Positions 8,810-16,160 of a stretch of DNA of 64,000 nt are shown piece after piece (position 1 is the first letter of the stretch; each line of letters opens with the position of its first letter). A program made the translations under genes and the position numbers. The stretch is from Sphingopyxis sp. MWB1 (GTDB lineage Bacteria > Pseudomonadota > Alphaproteobacteria > Sphingomonadales > Sphingomonadaceae). Under the pieces are notes generated by a model. That model saw only the letters and a program-made list of their open reading frames with translations, searched no databases and had not been told where the DNA came from. The stretch spans positions 226,137 through 290,136 of the forward strand of contig NZ_JQFJ01000005.1 in NCBI RefSeq assembly GCF_000763945.1, given 5' to 3'.

Positions 8810-9198
8810 CGCGCGGGCCGGATGATCGTCAGCGCCGCCTGCCCGCGCCCGCTCACCGGCCGGACGAGCAAATCGACGCGCAGCAAATCGGCATCGGCGG
8901 TGCGCGCGACCTGTTGTTCGATACGCCAGTCGCGGCCCCCGTTGCGGGCCGCATGGCTGCTCGCACCGATCGTCGGCGGGGTCGGATCGGTCCATAGTTC
9001 AACCGCGCGATTCTGCGCCACAATCCCCGCCATGCTGCTTTCGTCAAGATCGCCAGCGGTGCGCACGGCATAGGCATCGAGCCGCACCAGCGTCAGCGCA
9101 GCGATGCTGATGATGCTGAGCGCCACCAGCATTTCAAGCAGGGTAAAGCCGCCCTCCCCGCGCCTCCCCGCGCCCGCCGGCTTCGCTTCATTCGCCAC
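8806..9198 (-). CDS. gspI: GspI minor pseudopilin
   Basis: GspI is a minor pseudopilin that nucleates the pseudopilus tip. The GTG at 9198 (VANEAKPAGAGRRGEGG) is chosen because it lies at the gspH stop and leaves a normal 130-residue protein. The longer upstream open frame is out-of-frame read-through of gspH. The prepilin motif is G/FTLLEMLVALSIISIAAL with Glu at +5. The remainder carries the conserved NRAVELW segment. It overlaps gspH by 11 bases and gspJ by four. Confidence 0.9.
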   Translation of the reverse strand: MANEAKPAGAGRRGEGGFTLLEMLVALSIISIAALTLVRLDAYAVRTAGDLDESSMAGIVAQNRAVELWTDPTPPTIGASSHAARNGGRDWRIEQQVARTADADLLRVDLLVRPVSGRGQAALTIIRPAR

Positions 9199-9676
9199 GG
9201 CTGACCTCGCCCGTTGCCGATACCCGCACCATTGCCCGCGCACCGCTCCCGCGCAGCCACAATGTCTGGGGCGTCGGACTGGTGCCGACACGGTCGAAGA
9301 TAATCCGCGCCGCTGCGCCGCCCTCGCCCGCGGCAAATTGCACCCCGCCGGGCCAGCCATGCTGTTCGAAAGCGCGGCCGGGCAAGGGCTGCCACGCGCC
9401 CTCCACCCGCCGTTCAAAGCCATAGCCCGAAGGCGCAAAATTGACCGCGACGCTGCGCCCTTCGATCACCGCCATGTCGCGCGCCGCCGCCAGCCGCGCC
9501 GCCAGCCGGTCGGCCTCGCTGCGCAGCGTGCGCTCCTCGCCCGGAATGGTCAGCACCACCGCTGTCGCCGCAAGCGCCAGTATCATTAGTACGACCATCA
9601 ATTCGACAAGCGTAAAGCCGTTGGCGCGGCGTGAGGGCAACCGGCCGATTTTAATTGTCGGCGCGGATATCCGCAT
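9188..9676 (-). CDS. gspH: GspH minor pseudopilin
   Basis: GspH is a minor pseudopilin of the type II secretion pseudopilus. The start at 9676 (MRISAPTIKIG) overlaps the gspG 3' end by 26 bases; no later ATG precedes the prepilin site. The 162-residue protein has the cleavage motif G/FTLVELMVVLMILALAAT with Glu at +5. A beta-rich globular domain follows with the usual AARDMAVIEGRSVAV segment. Position between gspG and gspI fits. Confidence 0.9.
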   Translation of the reverse strand: MRISAPTIKIGRLPSRRANGFTLVELMVVLMILALAATAVVLTIPGEERTLRSEADRLAARLAAARDMAVIEGRSVAVNFAPSGYGFERRVEGAWQPLPGRAFEQHGWPGGVQFAAGEGGAAARIIFDRVGTSPTPQTLWLRGSGARAMVRVSATGEVSRGE

Positions 9677-10142
9677 TTTCGTCGGTCCCTCCGGGTGCGC
9701 CGTCCGCCCCCATCGACCACAGGTCGAACGCCTTGCCGTTCGCACCCGGGGCTTGATAATGATAGGGGCGCCCCCACGGATCGGCGGGCAGCTTCTTGAT
9801 ATAACCGCCGCGGCGATAGCGTTCGGGCTGCGGCAGGGCGGGCGGCGGCGTGACGAGCGCGTTCAGCCCATCGGTCGTCGCGGGATAGGTCAGATTGTCG
9901 AGCCGATATTGTTCCAGCGCGGTTTCCAGCGTCGCAATATCGGTCTTCGCTTTGGTAACCATTGCGCGGTCCTGGCTTGGCAGGACATTGATCATCACCA
10001 CGGTCGCGAGAAGGCCGATGATGAAGATCACCACCATCAATTCGGTCAGGGTAAAGCCGCGTTCATCCTTTTTGCGGCGCCGCCGAACAGGGGGCCGGGC
10101 GGGATCGAGCATCAGGCGGAAGAAAAGCTGCATGAGCGACAT
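9651..10142 (-). CDS. gspG: GspG major pseudopilin
   Basis: GspG is the main subunit of the pseudopilus that pushes substrates through the secretin. The 163-residue protein has the prepilin site ERG/FTLTELMVVIFIIGLL with Glu at +5. It also has the diagnostic GspG motifs LDNLTYPATTDGLNAL, GGYIKKLPADPWGRPYHY and LWSMGADGAPGGTDENADI, the last being the calcium-binding loop. The leader is about 28 residues and Arg/Lys-rich. It starts three bases after gspF ends. Met4 is an alternative start. Confidence 0.95.
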   Translation of the reverse strand: MSLMQLFFRLMLDPARPPVRRRRKKDERGFTLTELMVVIFIIGLLATVVMINVLPSQDRAMVTKAKTDIATLETALEQYRLDNLTYPATTDGLNALVTPPPALPQPERYRRGGYIKKLPADPWGRPYHYQAPGANGKAFDLWSMGADGAPGGTDENADIRADN

Positions 10143-10145
10143 TAT

Positions 10146-11363
10146 TCAAAGTCCTGCTAGATTCTGCAACTGAAGGATGGGCAGAAGAATGGCGAGGATG
10201 ATGAGGGCGACGCACGACCCCATAACGACAATTATGACAGGCTCGAGTAAAGCCATGGACGCCGCCGTAAAGCGGTCGAACTCGCGCTCCAGATAATCAG
10301 CGGCGCGTTCCAGCATCACTTCCAGTCGGCCCGCACTTTCGCCGCTCGCGGTCATATAGACGAGCAGCGGCGGAAACACCCCGGCATCGCGCAGCGCCGC
10401 CGACAGGCTGCCACCCGCGCGCACCTGATCGACGATATGCGACGTCGCCCCGGCCAGCGCGGCATTCCGGATCGTCGGCACCGTCAGCCGCAGCCCTTCG
10501 ACCAGCGGCAACCGGCTCGACACCATGGTGGCGAGCGTACGCGCAAAACGCGCGGCATAAAGATCGCGGAGCAAGCGGCCAAGGAGCGGCAGGCGCAGCA
10601 GCCGGGCATCGACGCGCGCCTTGAAGGCGGGACGCCGCATCGCCTGCGTCCACAACAGCACAGCGAGCGCAATCAGCGCCGCGACCAGCCACCACCAGCT
10701 TGCGGCAAAATCCGACAGGGCGATCACCGCGCGCGTCAGCCAGGGAAGCTGTTGGCCCACGTCCGAAAATTGCTCGACGACCCGCGGCACGACAAAGATC
10801 ATCAGCGCGGCGACCACCCCGATGGCAACAATCGCAAGGACGATCGGATAAGCAAGCGCGGCGATCAGCTTGCCGCGCACCTCGGCCTGTCGTTCGAGCA
10901 GGTCGGCGAGGCGCGCGAGAATGACGGTCAGGCTGCCCGTGGTTTCGCCCGCCGAGACCATGGCGCGATAGAGCGGGGGGAAACTCGCCGACTGGCGGCC
11001 CATGGCATCGGCAAGGCGCCGCCCTTCGAGCAGGCCGGCATGAACATCGCCGATCACCGCGCGCGCGGCATCGGCTTCGCTTTGCCGGGTGAGCGTCCGC
11101 AGTGCTTCTTCCAGGGGCGCAACCTCAGCCAGCGTCGCAAGCTGGCGAGTGAAAAGCGCCAGTTGCTTGCTGTTCAACCGCTCCTTGCGAAAGCTGAGCA
11201 GCGAAGGCCCCGATTTCTCCTTTGCCCCCGCCGGTTCAAGCACAAGGATATGAAATTTGCGCCGCAACAGATTGGCGCGCGCAGCCTCATCACCAGACGC
11301 GGACACACGCCCCTTGCGTTCGCGCCCCTGGGGGTCGATCGCAACATAGCGATAGTCAGGCAT
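10146..11363 (-). CDS. gspF: GspF inner-membrane platform protein
   Basis: GspF is the polytopic core of the assembly platform, related to PilC. The start MPDYRYVAIDPQGRERKG at 11363 is chosen to match the conserved family N-terminus; it overlaps gspE by eight bases. The 405-residue protein has two T2SSF cytoplasmic domains (about 65-190 and 270-390, with QLALFTRQLATLAEVAPLEE and FARTLATMVSSRLPLVEGL). Each is followed by hydrophobic helices, three in all, including one at the extreme C-terminus. Confidence 0.94.
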   Translation of the reverse strand: MPDYRYVAIDPQGRERKGRVSASGDEAARANLLRRKFHILVLEPAGAKEKSGPSLLSFRKERLNSKQLALFTRQLATLAEVAPLEEALRTLTRQSEADAARAVIGDVHAGLLEGRRLADAMGRQSASFPPLYRAMVSAGETTGSLTVILARLADLLERQAEVRGKLIAALAYPIVLAIVAIGVVAALMIFVVPRVVEQFSDVGQQLPWLTRAVIALSDFAASWWWLVAALIALAVLLWTQAMRRPAFKARVDARLLRLPLLGRLLRDLYAARFARTLATMVSSRLPLVEGLRLTVPTIRNAALAGATSHIVDQVRAGGSLSAALRDAGVFPPLLVYMTASGESAGRLEVMLERAADYLEREFDRFTAASMALLEPVIIVVMGSCVALIILAILLPILQLQNLAGL

Positions 11364-12852
11364 CGACATCCTCACGGCGCGCGATGCGGATGGCCTCTTC
11401 AGGGGTCGTCAGCCCCTTGGCAACCATTGTACGCGCGGCCGATGACAGGGTGGGCGCTTTCAAAAAGGCATGGCGGGCGATCATCGCCTCGTCACCGCCG
11501 GCGTAGATATAGCGGCGCACGGTCTCATCGACCCTGATCGCCTCGAAAACGCCAATGCGGCCCTTGAAGCCGGTGCCGCCGCACGCCTCGCACCCCTTGG
11601 GCCGCCAGACGACCGTACCGATGTCGAGTCCCAGCACTGCAGCGATGCTGTTATCGGCCTGCACGGGCTCGCGGCAATGCTCGCACAGCTTTCGCACCAG
11701 ACGCTGCGCGATCACCGCGCGCAAGGTGGAGGCGAGCAGGAAGGGTTCAACCTTCAGATCTTTGAGGCGGGTGATCGCGCCGACCGCATCATTAGTGTGC
11801 ACCGTCGAAAGGACGAGGTGGCCGGTGAGCGAGGCCTGCACCGCAATATCGGCGGTTTCGCGATCGCGAATTTCACCGACCATCACCACATCGGGGTCCT
11901 GGCGCAAAATGGCGCGCAGCCCGGCGGCGAAGTCGAGACCGACCTTGCTGTTCACCTGCGTCTGGCCCACGCCATCGACGGCATATTCGACCGGGTCTTC
12001 GACCGTCAAAATATTGCGCTGACCGTCGTTGAGCTGCTTGAGCGCACCATAAAGCGTCGTCGTCTTGCCCGATCCGGTCGGGCCGGTGACGAGGATGATG
12101 CCATTGGGTTCGGCCAGCGCCTCGCGCAAAATCGCATCGGCAGCGCCCGACAGGCCGAGCACGTCGAAATCAATGCCCGCCGCATCCTTGTCGAGAATAC
12201 GCATCACCACGCGCTCGCCCGCCCGGCTGGGAAGGGTGGAAACGCGCACGTCCACCGCCTTGCCCGCCAGGGTCAACGCGATGCGTCCATCCTGCGGCAC
12301 GCGGCGCTCTGCAATATCGAGCCGCGCCATCACCTTGATGCGGCTGACCACCACCGGGGCGACATGGGGCGGCATCCGCAAATGTTCGCGCAGCACGCCA
12401 TCGGCGCGCATCCGCACAACCAGCCCGCTTTCATAAGGCTCGATGTGAATATCGCTGACGCTCTGCCGCACCGCTTCGGCGATGATTGCGTTGATCAGGC
12501 GGATGGCGGGGGCATCATCGGCGCTGTCGAGCAAATCTTCGGCGCTGGGCAGGCTGAGGTCGATGTCGCCGCCGTCGAGCGATCCGGCGAGGCCCGCCGC
12601 CGAAGAATCAACGGCATAATGATCCGAAAGCAACCGGTCGAAATCGGCGGTATTGGCCGTTGCAACGCGCAGCGGCTGCGCCAGATAGCGTTTGACCTCG
12701 ATCAGCACCGCGGGGTCGCTGCCTTCGCGCAGCGTCGCCAGCCAGCCTCCTTCGCCATCGGGGGCGATGACCACGCCATGCTGGCGGGCAAAGCCATAGG
12801 GTATATCGACCGGGGCCGCGGTGGGTGCGCCGGTCGGCATCGTGTCGCTCAC
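11356..12852 (-). CDS. gspE: GspE secretion ATPase
   Basis: GspE is the cytoplasmic hexameric ATPase that powers pseudopilus assembly. The 498-residue protein has an N1E-like domain. It also has the Walker A GPTGSGKTTTLYGAL, Asp and His boxes (ILTVEDPVEY, TGHLVLSTVHTNDA), Walker B (DPDVVMVGEIRDRETAD) and a C-terminal tetracysteine zinc domain (CEHC and CEACGGTG). These are all diagnostic of GspE rather than PilT. It overlaps gspD by four bases. Confidence 0.96.
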   Translation of the reverse strand: MSDTMPTGAPTAAPVDIPYGFARQHGVVIAPDGEGGWLATLREGSDPAVLIEVKRYLAQPLRVATANTADFDRLLSDHYAVDSSAAGLAGSLDGGDIDLSLPSAEDLLDSADDAPAIRLINAIIAEAVRQSVSDIHIEPYESGLVVRMRADGVLREHLRMPPHVAPVVVSRIKVMARLDIAERRVPQDGRIALTLAGKAVDVRVSTLPSRAGERVVMRILDKDAAGIDFDVLGLSGAADAILREALAEPNGIILVTGPTGSGKTTTLYGALKQLNDGQRNILTVEDPVEYAVDGVGQTQVNSKVGLDFAAGLRAILRQDPDVVMVGEIRDRETADIAVQASLTGHLVLSTVHTNDAVGAITRLKDLKVEPFLLASTLRAVIAQRLVRKLCEHCREPVQADNSIAAVLGLDIGTVVWRPKGCEACGGTGFKGRIGVFEAIRVDETVRRYIYAGGDEAMIARHAFLKAPTLSSAARTMVAKGLTTPEEAIRIARREDVDA

Positions 12853-15062
12853 AGCCCCTCTCCCTCCGTCATCGGCGGCGGCGCGCTGGAGATAGGCGGC
12901 GGCACATTGGCAGGCGCAATGGTGCCATCCGGTCGGCGCAAGCGCGGCAGGTCGCCGGGCTCCACCGTCACATCGGCGGCCGTCGGCGTGCTCGGCACCG
13001 GCGGCGTCGTTCCCAGATAATCGCGCACCAGCGTATCGATGGCGGGTTCCTCCAGCGGATTGCGCTCCAGCTGGAAATTGCGGACATAGCCATAGCGACG
13101 CGCGGTCAGCGCGGCATTGTCGGCGCGGTTGCGCAGGATCGTCGGGCGGATGAAGACCATCAAATTGGTCTTGGCCCGCGTGCGCGTGCGCGATTTGAAC
13201 AATTCGCCCAGTACGGGAATATCGCTGAGCAGCGGGATACGCTCGATCGTCCGGCGCTCATCATCGTTGAGCAGCCCGCCAATCGCCAGTATCTCGCCGT
13301 CATCGACCGTTAGCACGGTTTCAAAGGCGCGTTTATTGAGGATCAGGTCGCTGTTACGCGAAGAGACCGGCCCCGCAACGCTCGACACTTCCTGCCGCAG
13401 GAACAGCTTGACCTCGCCCGCGCCATTGACCTGCGGCGTCACCTCCAGCTTGATGCCGACTTCTTCGCGCTGCACAGTGCGAAACGCCTGATCGAAATTG
13501 TCCGACAAAGCCTCGCCGGTGGTGATCGGCACATCCTGCCCGACCAGAAATTTCGCCGCCTGATTGTCGAGCGTGACGATATGCGGGGTGGCGAGCAGAT
13601 TGGATGTGGTGTCGGACTTCACCGCATTGATGATCGCGCCAAAGATCGTATTCTTGCCAAGGTCGCCTGCAAAACCGGCGAAGCCGCCGCTGGCTGACAG
13701 AAGCGAGGCCGCCGCCGCCTGCTGCAAGCTGTCACCCAGCGCGCTGGTCGTCCGGGTGATGATCTTGTCACCATCCTCGGTCGTTTCCTCCTGCGTGAGG
13801 CGGCTTGCGGCATAGGCGCCGCCCAAGGTCAATATATTGGGCTGGGCGTTGCTATAGCTGGTGGCCATGAAGGGAATATTCTTGCCGCCCAGCAGAAATT
13901 GCACCCCCAGTTTTTTCGCCGCATCATCGCCGATTTCGACGACAATCGCCTCGACGAGCACCTGTTCGCGGCGCGCATCGAGCTGGCGGATCAATTCGCC
14001 GAGCATGCGCTGTACATCGCTGTTCGCCGCAACGATGATCGCATTGGCGCCTTCATAGCGGGTGACAATCGCGGGTCCCCGCGTCGCGATACTGCCGCCC
14101 GATCCGCTGACGCTCGTCGGCGTGGTGCTGGTCGCGGCGGGCAATGCTCCGGTGGCTGTGCCCTTTTCGGTCGAGGATGCGGGGGGGAGCCCCGCCTTTT
14201 GCGCCGGGTCGCTGCCGCCGCCGACAAGCTGTTGCAGCGTCGGCAGCAAAGTTTCGGCATTGGCATGTTGCAGCCAATAGACGCGAAGTTCGGTTCCCCC
14301 CGCGGCCTTCTGGTCCAGATCCGCCGCCATCTGGACAAAGCGCGCGACCAGCGCTTGGTCGCCGCGAAGGGCAATGGCGTTGCTGCTGTCGATGGGAACG
14401 ATTGCGACGGGCGCCTGTGCCCCCTCGCCCGCCGCAGGCACCAGCGCCTGAAGCGCTGCGGCAATTTCCCGCGCGCCGGCATTTTTCAGGCTAACGATTC
14501 GGCTCGTCGATGTGTCGCGGTCGATGCTCGACGCGAGCGCGCGAATACGGCGGATATTATCGGCAAAGTCCGCGACGACCAGGCTGTTGGCATTGCGGTT
14601 CGCGGTCAGCGATCCCTGCGGGCTGACCAGCGGACGCAGCGTTTCGACCGCGGCCACCGCGTCGATATGCTTCAGGCGGATAATCTCGGTCACAAACTGA
14701 TTTTGCGCTGCCCGCGCGCTGCCGATCCGGCCCGGCTGCGATGCCGCCCCGTCGATCGGCTGGACGCGATAGCTGCCACTGGGACCTGGGACCGCGACGA
14801 GCCCGTTCGATCGGAGGGTGGCGAGGAAAATCTCGAAATATTCGCTGCGCGACAGCGGACGGTCGGTGACTACCGACACCTTGCCGTTGACGCGCCCGTC
14901 GATGACAAAAGTCCGCCCGGTAATCCGCGCCGCATCCTGGATGAAGGCGCGAATATCGGCATCGCGGACATTCAGCGTATATTGGGCCAAAGCCGGTCCG
15001 GGGGTGGCCGAAACCAGCGCCGCGGCTAGCATCAGGGAAAGTTTGAAGCGCATAAATCTCAT
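12849..15062 (-). CDS. gspD: GspD outer-membrane secretin
   Basis: GspD forms the outer-membrane channel of the type II system. The 737-residue protein has a signal peptide (cleavage near ALAQ), an N0 domain (YTLNVRDADIRAFIQDAARI) and three N1-N3 ring domains. One of these carries a Ser/Thr/Gly-rich insertion near residues 285-325. The secretin barrel domain (about 390-650) has VEAIVVEI, TSNLLATPHIVTLDN and the closing LAIGGLLND. It overlaps gspC by one base and gspE by four. No pilotin gene is evident nearby. Confidence 0.96.
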   Translation of the reverse strand: MRFMRFKLSLMLAAALVSATPGPALAQYTLNVRDADIRAFIQDAARITGRTFVIDGRVNGKVSVVTDRPLSRSEYFEIFLATLRSNGLVAVPGPSGSYRVQPIDGAASQPGRIGSARAAQNQFVTEIIRLKHIDAVAAVETLRPLVSPQGSLTANRNANSLVVADFADNIRRIRALASSIDRDTSTSRIVSLKNAGAREIAAALQALVPAAGEGAQAPVAIVPIDSSNAIALRGDQALVARFVQMAADLDQKAAGGTELRVYWLQHANAETLLPTLQQLVGGGSDPAQKAGLPPASSTEKGTATGALPAATSTTPTSVSGSGGSIATRGPAIVTRYEGANAIIVAANSDVQRMLGELIRQLDARREQVLVEAIVVEIGDDAAKKLGVQFLLGGKNIPFMATSYSNAQPNILTLGGAYAASRLTQEETTEDGDKIITRTTSALGDSLQQAAAASLLSASGGFAGFAGDLGKNTIFGAIINAVKSDTTSNLLATPHIVTLDNQAAKFLVGQDVPITTGEALSDNFDQAFRTVQREEVGIKLEVTPQVNGAGEVKLFLRQEVSSVAGPVSSRNSDLILNKRAFETVLTVDDGEILAIGGLLNDDERRTIERIPLLSDIPVLGELFKSRTRTRAKTNLMVFIRPTILRNRADNAALTARRYGYVRNFQLERNPLEEPAIDTLVRDYLGTTPPVPSTPTAADVTVEPGDLPRLRRPDGTIAPANVPPPISSAPPPMTEGEGL

Positions 15063-15946
15063 TATTTCGAAAGAATGATAGCGACCGGAACGACGCTCGC
15101 GCCGCGCTCAACCTCGAGCGAGAGGCGGGCTCCCGGAACAAATTGATTGGCCAGCGCCGCCGCATCTCCGGCAGAGGCAACCGGACGGCCATTGACACCG
15201 CGAATAACGTCGCCGGGACGCAAACCTGCCGCGCGGAAGGTTGCGCCGTCCCCTTGCGGCTGCACCACCAGCCCGGTCACGCGGCCCTCCTCGCTACGCG
15301 GTGCAAAACCCACCCCGGAACGCAGCGCAGCAGGCGTCAATTCGCCGCCAGCCGCTGCCGCGCTATCGTTCCCCGTGCCCGGTTCCGGCGTTGGCGCTGG
15401 CAGGGATGTTGCCGGGGTTGCAACCGGCGCCTCGCCACTTTGATCGAGAAACAGCGTCTCGCGCACCCCGCCCCGGTCGAGTAGCACATGGTCGAACGCG
15501 ACCCCGACAAGCCGCACCCCCGGTGCCACTTCATCGCCGACCGCATAGCTGTTCTGCACCTCATCCTCGCCCGCGATGATGGCCGACCCGCCCCCGGTCG
15601 CTTCATTCATGTTCACCCCGAACAGGGTAAGGCCAAGGGCGGTGACATTGGCGCTCGCCGGTCCCGAAGGACCGGAGCGAAAAAAGGGGTCGAGCGCTGT
15701 AAAAAGCGCCCGCCGTTCGGAGGGCGATGCGATCTGGGCGGTCGCCGGTTCCCATGCGCCCAGCGGCGAAAGCGGCACGATCAGCGTCCACAGCAGCCGG
15801 ACGGCCTGCCAAGCCAGGAGCAGCGCCAGCACAGCCACGATCAGCATCGGCCAGATATCGCCCAATGGACGTGGGCGCGCACCGCGCAACCACGCAGGAA
15901 GCACGCGCGGCAGCGTTACGGCCATTTTCGGCATCGACATACCCAT
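15062..15946 (-). CDS. gspC: GspC, type II secretion system protein C with PDZ domain
   Basis: GspC links the inner-membrane platform to the secretin and helps select substrates. I choose the ATG at 15946 (MGMSMPKMAVTLPRVLP), preceded by a GGGGCG ribosome-binding site, over a longer frame from 16009 that would run into the promoter region. The 294-residue protein has one membrane helix (LIVAVLALLLAWQAVRLLW). A periplasmic HR domain follows (LTLFGVNMNEATGGGSAIIA). At the C-terminus is a PDZ domain (GLRPGDVIRGVNGRPVAS). It is the first gene of the operon, with PhoB-like repeats about 60-100 bases upstream. Confidence 0.93.
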   Translation of the reverse strand: MGMSMPKMAVTLPRVLPAWLRGARPRPLGDIWPMLIVAVLALLLAWQAVRLLWTLIVPLSPLGAWEPATAQIASPSERRALFTALDPFFRSGPSGPASANVTALGLTLFGVNMNEATGGGSAIIAGEDEVQNSYAVGDEVAPGVRLVGVAFDHVLLDRGGVRETLFLDQSGEAPVATPATSLPAPTPEPGTGNDSAAAAGGELTPAALRSGVGFAPRSEEGRVTGLVVQPQGDGATFRAAGLRPGDVIRGVNGRPVASAGDAAALANQFVPGARLSLEVERGASVVPVAIILSK

Positions 15947-15998
15947 GAAACGCCCCTGTCCCCCAACTGAAACAGCTCTCGCGAATCGAGTAGAGCCG

Positions 15999-16042
15999 GT
16001 CGATGACAATCAGTTGACGTAAAGATTACAGTTTTTTGTCAG
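15999..16042 (-). promoter_or_regulatory. Tandem PhoB-like boxes upstream of the gsp operon
   Basis: Read on the minus strand this stretch is four 11-base units, beginning at 16042, 16031, 16020 and 16009. Their first seven bases are CTGACAA, CTGTAAT, ACGTCAA and TTGTCAT. The first 18 bases match the enterobacterial Pho-box consensus CTGTCATAAAACTGTCAT at 15 positions. The block ends about 53 bases before the chosen gspC start and is oriented with the operon. PhoB control is inferred from this match. Confidence 0.6.
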
Positions 16043-16106
16043 GCGAGCGAGTCCGGGGGGCGACTGTGCAACGGATCGCGGGCGCGCAGGCCAGTTGAGC
16101 GATGGA

Positions 16107-16146
16107 AACGACGGCTCTGCCTTGAAATCAAGCCGGAGCCGTCGTT
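16107..16146 (-). terminator. Hairpin after the TonB-dependent receptor gene
   Basis: A perfect 11-bp inverted repeat (AACGACGGCTC at 16107-16117 and GAGCCGTCGTT at 16136-16146) with an 18-base loop lies 15 bases beyond the receptor stop codon. On the minus strand the stem is followed by only a short T run, so it is a likely but not textbook terminator. It separates the receptor transcript from the gsp promoter. Confidence 0.65.
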
Positions 16147-16160
16147 CCCGATAGCTGCGC

